Source of the DNA: WHSW01 sp033856255
GTDB lineage: Bacteria; Actinomycetota; Thermoleophilia; Solirubrobacterales; 70-9
Reading direction: 5' to 3'
DNA: 64,000 nt
NCBI GenBank assembly: GCA_033856255.1
Contig: JAWVFH010000044.1
Coordinates: forward strand, 1 to 64,000
The notes beneath the pieces were generated by a model that was not told the origin of the DNA, did no database searches, and saw only the letters and a program-made list of their open reading frames with translations. The position numbers and the translations under genes were made by a program. Positions 37,216-44,560 of this stretch are shown here, one piece after another (within the stretch, counting starts at the first letter, position 1; every line of letters begins with the position of its first letter).

Positions 37216-40020
37216 TCAGCCGCAGCCGGTGTTGTTGCCGCAGCTCGAGCACGTGTAGCAGGAGCCCGTGCGCTGCATCATCCCGCCGCACTGATCGCAG
37301 GCAGGGCCGAGGTCGCCGGCCGGTGAGAGCTTCGCCGGGATCACCGGCGGGGTGTCGGTGAGCGCCGCGGCGGCGGGCTTGGCCTCGGGCTGCGGTTCCG
37401 CGGAACCGCCATTCGCGTGCCCGTTGCCGTTGCCGCCGTTGGCCGGTGGCGCGGAGGTGTCGTCGCTGAACATCGCCAGCTGCGCCTCCTTGCGGGCCCG
37501 CACCTCGGGGGTGAGGATGCCGAGGTCCTCGAGCTCGTCGAGGTCCTCGATGAAGCGGCTGCCGAGCCAGCGCATGATGTAGTCGGGCATCGACTTCGCG
37601 AACGGGATCTCCGGGTTGCCGGTGATCCCCTCGGGGTCGAAGCGCATGTAGCTGAACTTCTTCACGAAGGTCTCCAGCGGCACCCCGTACTGGAGCCCGA
37701 TCGAGATCGCGGTCGCGAACGCGTTCAGCATCCCGCGCAGGGTCGAGCCCTCCTTGCCGATGTCGGTGAGGAAGATCTCGCCGATTGAGCCGTCCTCGTA
37801 CTTGCCGGCGGTGATGTAGCCCTCGTGCCCGGCGATCGAGAACTTGTGGGTGATCGACTGGCGCTCGCGCGGCATCCGCCGGCGCACCGGCTTGGCCGTC
37901 TCCGTGGCCTCCTCCTCGACCTCGTCCTGGGCATCGGTGCGCAGCGCCTGCGCGGTCTTCGAGCCGTCGCGGTAGATCGCCAGCGCCTTCAGGCCGTGCT
38001 TCCAGCCCTCGGTGTAGGCCTCGGCGATGTCGGCGACGGTCGCCGTCTGCGGCAGGTTGACCGTCTTCGAGATCGCGCCGGAGAGGAACGGCTGGGCCGC
38101 GGCCATCATCTTGATGTGGCCCATGTGCGAGATCGCCCGCTCGCCGACGGCGACGTCGAACACCGGCAGGTGCTCGTCCTTGAGCGCCGGGGCGCCGATG
38201 ATCGTGCTCTTCTCGTTGATGTGGGCGACGATCTGCTCGGTCTCGTGGTCCGAGTAGCCGAGCGCCTCGAGCGCCATCGGCACGGTCTGGTTGACGATCG
38301 TCATCTGACCGCCGCCGACCAGCTCCTTGAACTTGACCAGCGAGAAGTCGGGCTCGATCCCGGTCGTGTCGCAGTCCATCAGGAACGAGATCGTTCCGGT
38401 TGGGGCGAGCACCGTCGCCTGGGCATTGCGGTAGCCGTGCTCGTCGCCGAGCTCGACCGCCTCGTCCCAGCTGCGCCGCGCGGCGCCGACCAGCTCGCCC
38501 TTGACGCCCTCGTCGGAGAGCTCGTAGGAGGCGTCGCGATGCATGCGCATGACCGCGTTGTGGGCCTCGCGGTTCTTCGGGTACTCGTCGTAGGTGCCGA
38601 CGGCGGCGGCGATCTCGGCCGACTTGCGATAGCCGCGACCGGTCATCAGGGCGGTGATCGCGCCGGCGATGTTGCGGCCCTCGTCCGAGTCGTAGGGGAC
38701 CCCGTCGCTCATCAGCAGGGCGCCGAGGTTGGCGTAGCCGAGCCCCAGCTGGCGGAAGGCGCGCGCGTTGTCGCCGATCCTCTCGGTCGGGTAGCTCGAC
38801 GGGCCGACGACGATCTCCTGAGCGAGGAAGACGGTGTCGACGGTGTGCTCGAACTCGGCGGTGTCGAAGGAGCCGTCGGGGCGCCGGAACTTCATCAGGT
38901 TGATCGAGGCCAGGTTGCAGGCCGAGTCGTCGACGTGCATGTACTCCGAGCAGGGGTTCGAGGCGTTGATCCGCCCCGACTCCGGGCTGGTGTGCCAGCG
39001 GTTGATGATCGTGTCGTACTGAACGCCCGGGTCGGCGCAGCGCCAGGCGGCGTCGGCGATCTGGGCGAGCAGGTCGCGGGCGGGCAGCGTCTTGGTCGTC
39101 GAGCCGTCCTTGCGGGCGAGCAGGTTCCAGTCGGCGTCGGCCTCGACCGCGGCCATGAACTCGTCCGTGATCCGGACCGAGTTGTTGGCGTTCTGGTACT
39201 GGATCGAGGTGAAGCCGTCGCCGTCGATCGACATGTCGAAGCCGGCCTGGCGCAGCGCCTCGGCCTTCTCCTCCTCCTTGGCCTTGCACCAGATGAAGTC
39301 CTCGATGTCGGGATGGTCGACGTCGAGCACGACCATCTTCGCCGCCCGGCGCGTCTTGCCGCCGGACTTGATCGTCCCGGCCCAGGAATCGGCGCCGCGC
39401 ATGAAGCTGACCGGGCCGGAGGCCAGGCCGCCCTTGGAGAGGTGCTCGACCGAGCCGCGGATGTTGGAGAGGTTGATCCCGGAGCCGGAGCCGCCGCGGA
39501 AGATCTGACCCTCCTTGGTGTTCCAGTCGAGGATCGACTCCATCGTGTCCTCGACCGAGAGGATGAAGCAGGCGGAGCACTGCGGGTGCTCCTCGAAGCC
39601 GACGTTGAACCAGACCGGGCTGTTGAAGGCGGCCTTCTGGTGCAGGAGGATGTGGGTGAGCTCGGCCTCGAAGGCGTCGGCGTCCGAGTCGGAGGCGAAG
39701 TAGTCGCCGTCGCGGCCCCAGCCGGCGATCGTTCCGGCGACCCGGGAGATCATCTGCTTGACCGAGCTCTCGCGATCGTCGGTGCCGAGCCGGCCGCGGA
39801 AGTACTTCTGGGTGACGATGTTGGTCGAGTTCTGCGACCAGGTGGTCGGGAACTCGACGCCGCGCTGCTCGAACGCGGGGTCGGCCGGGTCCCCGATCAC
39901 GGCATCGCGAAGCTCCCACTCGACCTCGTCGAAGGGGTGGACGCCGGGGGTCGTATGGCGGCGCTCGCAGACCAGCCCGCCCTCGCTCAGATTTACCGTG
40001 TTTGCAGCGCTTTTCGACAT
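37216..40020 (-). CDS. nrdJ: Adenosylcobalamin-dependent (class II) ribonucleotide reductase
   Basis: Makes deoxyribonucleotides using B12, 934 aa. Class II features include FNSPVWFNVGFEEHPQCSAC, GGSGSGINLSNIRG, NPCSEYMHVDDSACNLASIN near residue 370 and APTGTISFLMDCDTTGIEPD. The C-terminus, after a Gly/Asn linker (~860-880), is a Cys-rich redox/zinc tail CDQCGGMMQRTGSCYTCSSC. The ATG at 40020 is preceded by GAGGAGAG. It follows nrdR by 36 bases in the same operon; no cobalamin riboswitch is visible. Confidence 0.95.
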   Translation of the reverse strand: MSKSAANTVNLSEGGLVCERRHTTPGVHPFDEVEWELRDAVIGDPADPAFEQRGVEFPTTWSQNSTNIVTQKYFRGRLGTDDRESSVKQMISRVAGTIAGWGRDGDYFASDSDADAFEAELTHILLHQKAAFNSPVWFNVGFEEHPQCSACFILSVEDTMESILDWNTKEGQIFRGGSGSGINLSNIRGSVEHLSKGGLASGPVSFMRGADSWAGTIKSGGKTRRAAKMVVLDVDHPDIEDFIWCKAKEEEKAEALRQAGFDMSIDGDGFTSIQYQNANNSVRITDEFMAAVEADADWNLLARKDGSTTKTLPARDLLAQIADAAWRCADPGVQYDTIINRWHTSPESGRINASNPCSEYMHVDDSACNLASINLMKFRRPDGSFDTAEFEHTVDTVFLAQEIVVGPSSYPTERIGDNARAFRQLGLGYANLGALLMSDGVPYDSDEGRNIAGAITALMTGRGYRKSAEIAAAVGTYDEYPKNREAHNAVMRMHRDASYELSDEGVKGELVGAARRSWDEAVELGDEHGYRNAQATVLAPTGTISFLMDCDTTGIEPDFSLVKFKELVGGGQMTIVNQTVPMALEALGYSDHETEQIVAHINEKSTIIGAPALKDEHLPVFDVAVGERAISHMGHIKMMAAAQPFLSGAISKTVNLPQTATVADIAEAYTEGWKHGLKALAIYRDGSKTAQALRTDAQDEVEEEATETAKPVRRRMPRERQSITHKFSIAGHEGYITAGKYEDGSIGEIFLTDIGKEGSTLRGMLNAFATAISIGLQYGVPLETFVKKFSYMRFDPEGITGNPEIPFAKSMPDYIMRWLGSRFIEDLDELEDLGILTPEVRARKEAQLAMFSDDTSAPPANGGNGNGHANGGSAEPQPEAKPAAAALTDTPPVIPAKLSPAGDLGPACDQCGGMMQRTGSCYTCSSCGNNTGCG

Positions 40021-40056
40021 ACAATCTCTCCTCGTCAACTAACTAACATCAAGCCT

Positions 40057-40536
40057 TCAGCCCGCCTGAGCGGGTAACGATGCACTCTCGCGGGCGCCCC
40101 GGACGGAACCCTCCGCCGCCGATTCCGCAAACTGGGCATTCGACGACGGCAGGGTGCCGAGGAACTGCAGGTAGGCGCCGTCGTCGATCTCGCGCAGGCC
40201 ATCGAGGCAGAGCTCGCCGATCCGCTCGGCCGCCAGCTCGCCGCCGCCGGTCTCGACCGCCAGCTCGACCCGGTCGACGAGCGCCTCGACCTGACCGGGC
40301 CCGACCTGGCGCTTGTGCGTCGAGCGCAGCAGCGCCGCCCGCAGCTTCGTGCGGTCGAACGGCTGCCGCGACCCGTCGCGCTTGCGAACGAAGATCGGCT
40401 CGCGGTCGCGGCGCTCATAGGTGGTGAACCGGTGGCCGCAGCCGGCGCAGACCCGCCGCCGCCGGGTGGCCGCGCCGTCGTCGGCGCGTCGGCTCTCCAG
40501 GACGCGGGTTTGCTGGTGGCAGCGAGGACAATCCAT
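40057..40536 (-). CDS. nrdR: Transcriptional repressor NrdR
   Basis: 159 aa. N-terminal zinc ribbon MDCPRCHQQTRVLESR with CAGCGHRFTTYE, then an ATP-cone domain (residues ~50-140, VRKRDGSRQPFDRTKLRAAL). NrdR senses ATP/dATP and represses ribonucleotide reductase genes. It is the first gene of nrdR-nrdJ and has a NrdR box upstream, so it probably represses its own operon. ATG at 40536 follows TAGAAT by eight bases. Confidence 0.96.
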   Translation of the reverse strand: MDCPRCHQQTRVLESRRADDGAATRRRRVCAGCGHRFTTYERRDREPIFVRKRDGSRQPFDRTKLRAALLRSTHKRQVGPGQVEALVDRVELAVETGGGELAAERIGELCLDGLREIDDGAYLQFLGTLPSSNAQFAESAAEGSVRGARESASLPAQAG

Positions 40537-40544
40537 CGCTAACT

Positions 40545-40550
40545 ATTCTA
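40545..40550 (-). promoter_or_regulatory. -10 box TAGAAT for nrdR-nrdJ
   Basis: Minus-strand TAGAAT ends eight bases before the nrdR ATG. It lies downstream of the NrdR box at 40581-40596, placing that box over the -35 and upstream region, as expected for a repressor site. Confidence 0.5.
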
Positions 40551-40580
40551 CTAGCGCTAGCGGTTTCCTTCTCGCGGCAA

Positions 40581-40596
40581 GCGCTATATGTAGCGT
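40581..40596. promoter_or_regulatory. NrdR box gcgCTATATGTAGcgt
   Basis: Matches the published NrdR consensus (acaCwATATATwGtgt) in its core CTATATGTAG at 40584-40593. A weaker dyad CTAGCGCTAG at 40551-40560 lies about 33 bases away, near the three-turn spacing usual for paired NrdR boxes. Confidence 0.7.
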
Positions 40597-40625
40597 CTAC
40601 AGGGCTGGGCAGGGGTGGGGTCGAT

Positions 40626-40674
40626 GACGAACGTGCGTCGAGGCCCCGATAGGGGGTCCAAACGCACGTTGGTC
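40626..40674. repeat. 49-base palindromic element, copy B
   Basis: Strong hairpin: GACGAACGTGCGT (40626-40638) pairs with ACGCACGTTGGTC (40662-40674) with one mismatch, and an inner GGcCCC/GGGGtCC stem closes a 4-5 base loop. Same length, order and orientation as copy A at 17162-17210. It lies between the divergent nrdR and hemolysin III genes, so it is not simply a terminator of convergent genes. Confidence 0.6.
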
Positions 40675-40746
40675 AGCGCGGCCCCGAAGTGCACCCCTTT
40701 ATCGCCCGTTGTCCGGTCCACCGACGCGGCAGCGGCCGCGCCCCGC

Positions 40747-40752
40747 GATAAT
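40747..40752 (+). promoter_or_regulatory. -10 box GATAAT for the hemolysin III-like gene
   Basis: GATAAT ends eight bases before the ATG at 40761, so the transcript is probably leaderless. No ribosome binding site is present. Confidence 0.55.
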
Positions 40753-40760
40753 GCTTGACG

Positions 40761-41555
40761 ATGAGTCCCCGCGAGAAGTTCACCGAGCGCCGCGACGCCG
40801 CGGTCGAAGCGTTTGGAGACCGCCGCGACGCCGCCATCGAGGCCTTCGGCGAGCGCCGCGACGCCGCGGTCGAGCGGATGGCCGACGCTCGCGACGCCGC
40901 CGCCGAGCAGATCGCCAAGGTCAAGCCCCGCCTGCGGGGTGTCTCGCACGAGTACGCGTTCTTCGTCTCGCTCGTCCTCGGCGCCGCCCTGATCGTGATC
41001 GCGAAGGACGGCGAGGCGCGGCTGGCGGTGGCGATCTACGCGGTCAGCCTCTCGGCCCTGTTCGGGGTCAGCGCCCTGTACCACGTCCACAACTGGGAAC
41101 GGCCCTCGGCGCGGCGCTGGATGCGCCGGCTCGACCACACGATGATCTTCTTCCTGATCGCCGGCACGGTGACCCCGTTCGCGCTCCTGGTGATGGAGCC
41201 GCCGCTGTCGACGGCGCTGCTGATCGCGGTCTGGGCCGGCGCGCTGGCCGGCACCGTCGTCGAGCTGGTCTGGGTGGACCATCCCAAGTGGGTCGCCGCC
41301 ATCGTCTACATCTCGGTCGGGCTGATCGGGGCGATCGGCTTCCCGGCGATCGTCGCCGAGGCCGGGATCGTCGCCGGGCTGCTGATCGCCCTCGGCGGAG
41401 CGCTGTACGCCACCGGGGCGGTCGTCTACGCCGCCCAGCGCCCGAACCCGAGTCCGGCCGTGTTCGGCTACCACGAGATCTTCCACGTCCTCGTGATCGC
41501 CGCCGCGGCGGCGCACTTCGCGGCGATCGCGCTGTTCGCGGTTCCGGCCGCGTAG
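40761..41555 (+). CDS. Hemolysin III/PAQR-family membrane protein with N-terminal 11-residue repeats
   Basis: 264 aa. Residues ~50-264 are a seven-helix hemolysin III/YqfA-like domain with the family's metal-site histidines (SALYHVHNWE, RLDHTMIFFLIAGTVTP and GYHEIFHVLVI). Residues ~8-50 are four consecutive 11-residue units ERRDAAVEAFG, DRRDAAIEAFG, ERRDAAVERMA, DARDAAAEQIA, which predict a charged amphipathic helix. Family function is unsettled. The repeat extension is not a usual part of the family. Confidence 0.88.
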   Translation: MSPREKFTERRDAAVEAFGDRRDAAIEAFGERRDAAVERMADARDAAAEQIAKVKPRLRGVSHEYAFFVSLVLGAALIVIAKDGEARLAVAIYAVSLSALFGVSALYHVHNWERPSARRWMRRLDHTMIFFLIAGTVTPFALLVMEPPLSTALLIAVWAGALAGTVVELVWVDHPKWVAAIVYISVGLIGAIGFPAIVAEAGIVAGLLIALGGALYATGAVVYAAQRPNPSPAVFGYHEIFHVLVIAAAAAHFAAIALFAVPAA

Positions 41556-41573
41556 CCGGCCACGCCTAAACCT

Positions 41574-41591
41574 TCGGCGCTCAGGCGCCGA
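41574..41591 (+). terminator. Hairpin TCGGCGC-tcag-GCGCCGA
   Basis: Seven-bp perfect stem after the hemolysin III-like gene and before the GAF-GGDEF gene. It lacks a T-run, so it is a weak terminator candidate. Confidence 0.4.
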
Positions 41592-41601
41592 TCTAGCAGA
41601 G

Positions 41602-42579
41602 GTGGAGAACGGCACCCACAGCGACCGCCTGCTGGCGATCATCGAGGCGCAGAACGAGATCATCGCCACCGAGCTCGGGCTCGAGGCCGTGATGCAGATC
41701 GTCCTCTCCCGCGCGATCGCGCTGACCGGCGCCGACGCCGCGGTCGTCGAGCGCGTCGAAGGCGAGGAGATGGTCCACGAGGCCGTCGCCGGGACCGCCG
41801 AGACGTACCCCGGTGTCCGCGTGCGCCGCGACTCGAGCCTCTCCGGGCTCTGCGCGGAAACGGGCCGGGTGCTGCGCAGCGACGACACCGCCACCGATCC
41901 GCGGGTCGACCGCGAAACGTGCCTGCGACTCGGCGCGGGATCGATGCTCTGCGCGCCGCTGCGCCACGACGACGCGGTCGCCGGCGTGCTCAGGGTCTAC
42001 GCCGCGCACCCGCACGCCTTCGCGGCCGGCGACGAGCGGACCGTGGAGGTGCTGAGCGGCCTGATCGAGGCCCGGATGACCCACGCGAGCCGGTTCGAGG
42101 ACGGGGCCGAGACGAGCCGCCGCGACGCGCTCACCCAGCTTCTCAACCGCAACGCCTACGACGAGCGGCTCGTCCACGAGGGCGAGCGAGCGCGCCGCTA
42201 CCAGCACGCGCTGGCGCTGGTGCTGCTCGATCTCGACGGCTTCAAGGCGGTCAACGACGAGCTCGGCCACGCCGCGGGCGACGGGATCCTGCGCGAGGTC
42301 GCTGCGGTGCTCGCCGGCTCGCGTTTCGCGGACGTGATCTTCCGGATCGGCGGCGACGAGTTCGCGATCGTGCTCCCGGAGACCGACCTCTACGGCGCCG
42401 AGGCCGCGGCGGAGCGGCTGGTGATGCAGATTGCGGCGGCGGCGCTGGGCGACGGCCGGGTCACCGCCTCCTGGGGGGCGGCGGCCGGCGACGGCGATCC
42501 GCTCGCCCTCCACGAGCGCGCCGACTGGGCGCTGCTCGCCTCGAAGGAGCGCCGGCGCGACTCGTTCGATCTCGGCTAG
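41602..42579 (+). CDS. GAF-GGDEF diguanylate cyclase
   Basis: 325 aa, soluble. GAF sensor domain at ~25-160 (SLSGLCAETGRVLRSDDTAT) followed by a GGDEF domain with DALTQLLNRNAYDERL, LDLDGFKAVND and intact active site IGGDEFAIVLP. Predicted to make c-di-GMP in response to a small ligand. GTG start at 41602. Second cyclase in the window after the membrane one at 29662. Confidence 0.9.
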   Translation: MENGTHSDRLLAIIEAQNEIIATELGLEAVMQIVLSRAIALTGADAAVVERVEGEEMVHEAVAGTAETYPGVRVRRDSSLSGLCAETGRVLRSDDTATDPRVDRETCLRLGAGSMLCAPLRHDDAVAGVLRVYAAHPHAFAAGDERTVEVLSGLIEARMTHASRFEDGAETSRRDALTQLLNRNAYDERLVHEGERARRYQHALALVLLDLDGFKAVNDELGHAAGDGILREVAAVLAGSRFADVIFRIGGDEFAIVLPETDLYGAEAAAERLVMQIAAAALGDGRVTASWGAAAGDGDPLALHERADWALLASKERRRDSFDLG

Positions 42580-42585
42580 TTACCG

Positions 42586-43578
42586 CTAGCGGTGCGTGAC
42601 GCCCTCGGTGGCGAACGGCGCCAGCCGTTGGCCCGTGATCGCGACGCCGTCGAGTGCCTCGTCGATCGCCGTCAGGGTGTCCGCGTCGAGCTCGACCCCC
42701 GACGCCGCCGCGTTGCCGTGCACCTGCTCGGGGCGCGACGCGCCGATGATCGCCGAGGCGACCTCGGGCCGGCGGAGGATCCAGGCGAGCGCGAGCTGGA
42801 CCATCGTCAGCCCGGCCTCGTCGGCGATCGGGCGCAGCCTCTCAACCGCCTCGAGCACCCCGTCGTCCATGTAGCTGCTGATCGCAAAGCCCATCTCGTC
42901 GCTGGCGGCGCGGGAATCCGGCGGCGGTGCCTCGCCGGGGCGGTACTTGCCGCTCAGCACCCCCTGGGCGAGCGGCGACCAGACGATCTGCGAGATCCCG
43001 TGTTCGGCGCAGAGGCCGAGGACCTCTTCCTCGGGGGCGCGCCAGATCATGTTGTACTGGGGCTGTGAGGAGACGAGCTTGGCCGCCCCCTCGACGGCCA
43101 GGCCCGCGCGGATCTGCTCGGGCGTCCACTCGCTGAAGCCGATGTAGCGCGCCTTGCCCGCGTCGACGACGGCCGTCAGGGCCTCCATCGTCTCCTCGAT
43201 CGGCGTCTGGGCGTCGAAGCGATGGCACTGGTAGAGGTCGACGTGGTCGGTGCGCAGGCGCTTCAGGGAGGCGTCGATCTGCTTCTCGATCTGCGCTGCC
43301 CCCAGGCCGGAGTCGGTCTCCGACATCGGGAAGTAGACCTTGGTCGCGAGCAGGTAGGAGTCGCGCGCGTAGCCGGAGAGGATCTCGCCCCAGGCCTCCT
43401 CGGCCGCGCCGACGCCGTAGACGTTGGCGGTGTCGAAGAAGTTGATCCCGGCCTCGAACGCGGCCTTGGTGCAGGCCTCGGTGTGTTCGCGCTCGATCCC
43501 GCCCGAGTACGTGAGCCAGGAGCCGAGCGAGATCTCCGAGACCTCGAGCTCCGAGTCGCCGAGTTGCCTGAGTTCCAT
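42586..43578 (-). CDS. Aldo/keto reductase
   Basis: 330 aa (beta/alpha)8 NADPH-dependent reductase of the voltage-gated-K-channel-beta-like class. Catalytic Asp-Tyr in NFFDTANVYGVGAAEEAWG, Lys in LLATKVYFPM, His in LYQCHRFDAQTP, and cofactor site SPLAQGVLSGKY and IIGASRPEQV. AGGAGG four bases before the ATG at 43578 sets the start. Substrate unknown. Confidence 0.92.
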   Translation of the reverse strand: MELRQLGDSELEVSEISLGSWLTYSGGIEREHTEACTKAAFEAGINFFDTANVYGVGAAEEAWGEILSGYARDSYLLATKVYFPMSETDSGLGAAQIEKQIDASLKRLRTDHVDLYQCHRFDAQTPIEETMEALTAVVDAGKARYIGFSEWTPEQIRAGLAVEGAAKLVSSQPQYNMIWRAPEEEVLGLCAEHGISQIVWSPLAQGVLSGKYRPGEAPPPDSRAASDEMGFAISSYMDDGVLEAVERLRPIADEAGLTMVQLALAWILRRPEVASAIIGASRPEQVHGNAAASGVELDADTLTAIDEALDGVAITGQRLAPFATEGVTHR

Positions 43579-43586
43579 TGAGCCTC

Positions 43587-43754
43587 CTAGTTGACGAACC
43601 TGTAGTTGCAGACCTGGCAGCGGCCCTTGCCGAGCTCGACCTGGGCGCCGCAGAGGTGACACTTGCGGGTCGCCACGTGCCGGAAGATCCGCACGCCGAT
43701 CGAGAACGCGATCAGCACGGCGACGAAACCAACGTATATGTAGAGCGGGTTCAC
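43587..43754 (-). CDS. 55-aa membrane-anchored zinc-ribbon protein
   Basis: Short gene starting at GTG 43754, overlapping the siroheme-synthase-like stop by four bases (GTGA). One transmembrane helix (residues ~4-24, IYVGFVAVLIAFSIGVRIF) is followed by a compact zinc ribbon CHLCGAQVELGKGRCQVCNY. The overlap and intact Cys pairs argue that it is real despite its size. Function unknown. Confidence 0.75.
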   Translation of the reverse strand: MNPLYIYVGFVAVLIAFSIGVRIFRHVATRKCHLCGAQVELGKGRCQVCNYRFVN

Positions 43755-44500
43755 TGGGAGCCGACGGCGGCGCCGTGGCTCTCCTTCGCCGCTTCGATCA
43801 GCGCCAGGACCTCGCGCTCGCGACCCTCGCGGACCAGCTCGACCGGGTCGGGATCGCCGTTGACGATTCCCTCGAAGAACGCCTTGCGGTCCTGGTAGGT
43901 GGGCAGCGTCGCCTTCGCCCAGCCGCGGGCGTCGTTGAGGATCACCGCCAGGCGGGCGTAGGGCTCTCCGAACTGGTCGGCGATCTCGCGCTTGATCCGC
44001 TTCGCCAGCGCCGGCGAGGCACCGGCGGTCGAGATCGCGATCGCCAGCGGCCCGGTGCGAACGATCGCCGGGAGGATGAAGTTGCACAGCGAGGGCACGT
44101 CGACGACGTTGACCAGCATCGAGCGCCGCTCGGCGGCCTCGTAGACGGCGATGTTGACGTCGGTCTCGCCGGTCGCCGCGATCGCCAGGAACTTCCCGTC
44201 CAGGTCGGCTTCGGCAAACCCCCGGCGCTCCCAAGAGATCGAGCCCTCGTCGGCGAGCGCCCGCAGCTCGTCGACGGCGTCGGGTGCGATCAGGGTGACG
44301 CGCCCGTCGCAGGCGAGCAGGCCCTCGACCTTCTCCAGCCCGACCGCGCCGCCGCCGACGACCAGGCAATCGCGGCCCGAGAGGCGTAGGCAGGCGATGT
44401 AGAACGGCGTCTCCAGCATCCCCCGGACGCAGCTCTGGTCGCAGATCCCGCGCTCGTACTGACAGACGCATTCCTTGCCCGCAAAGGACTGGGCCGGCAT
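43751..44500 (-). CDS. Siroheme synthase-like precorrin-2 dehydrogenase/ferrochelatase (CysG N-terminal/Met8p type) with Cys-rich extension
   Basis: 249 aa from the ATG at 44500. The NAD-binding fold CLVVGGGAVGLEKVEGLLAC begins near residue 45, followed by LVNVVDVPSLCNFILPAIV and STAGASPALAKRIKREIADQ, which are the dehydrogenase/chelatase core; no methyltransferase domain. The first ~30 residues contain CVCQYERGICDQSC, four Cys not usual in the family. An internal ATG at 44419 (MLETPFYIACLRL) would remove them. TACGCT six bases before 44500 supports the longer start. Confidence 0.82.
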   Translation of the reverse strand: MPAQSFAGKECVCQYERGICDQSCVRGMLETPFYIACLRLSGRDCLVVGGGAVGLEKVEGLLACDGRVTLIAPDAVDELRALADEGSISWERRGFAEADLDGKFLAIAATGETDVNIAVYEAAERRSMLVNVVDVPSLCNFILPAIVRTGPLAIAISTAGASPALAKRIKREIADQFGEPYARLAVILNDARGWAKATLPTYQDRKAFFEGIVNGDPDPVELVREGREREVLALIEAAKESHGAAVGSQ

Positions 44501-44506
44501 CGACCA

Positions 44507-44512
44507 AGCGTA
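44507..44512 (-). promoter_or_regulatory. -10 box TACGCT for the siroheme synthase-like gene
   Basis: Minus-strand TACGCT ends six bases before the ATG at 44500. It is back to back with the topA promoter box, 33 bases away. Confidence 0.4.
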
Positions 44513-44545
44513 GTGGACCCGAAAAGGGCCGTTTTGGGGCCCTGC

Positions 44546-44551
44546 TACTCT
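44546..44551 (+). promoter_or_regulatory. -10 box TACTCT for topA
   Basis: TACTCT ends nine bases before the topA ATG at 44561; there is no ribosome binding site, consistent with leaderless transcription. Confidence 0.45.
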
Positions 44552-44560
44552 CGCGCCGCG

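Noticed and set aside
37194..40020. Cobalamin riboswitch for the B12-dependent reductase
   Set aside because: The 36-base gap between nrdR and nrdJ and the region before nrdR are too short and lack the B12-box pattern.
37016..40024. A 1002-codon frame overlapping nrdJ on the same strand
   Set aside because: The nrdJ frame at 37216-40020 has every class II reductase motif; the overlapping frame is a composition shadow.
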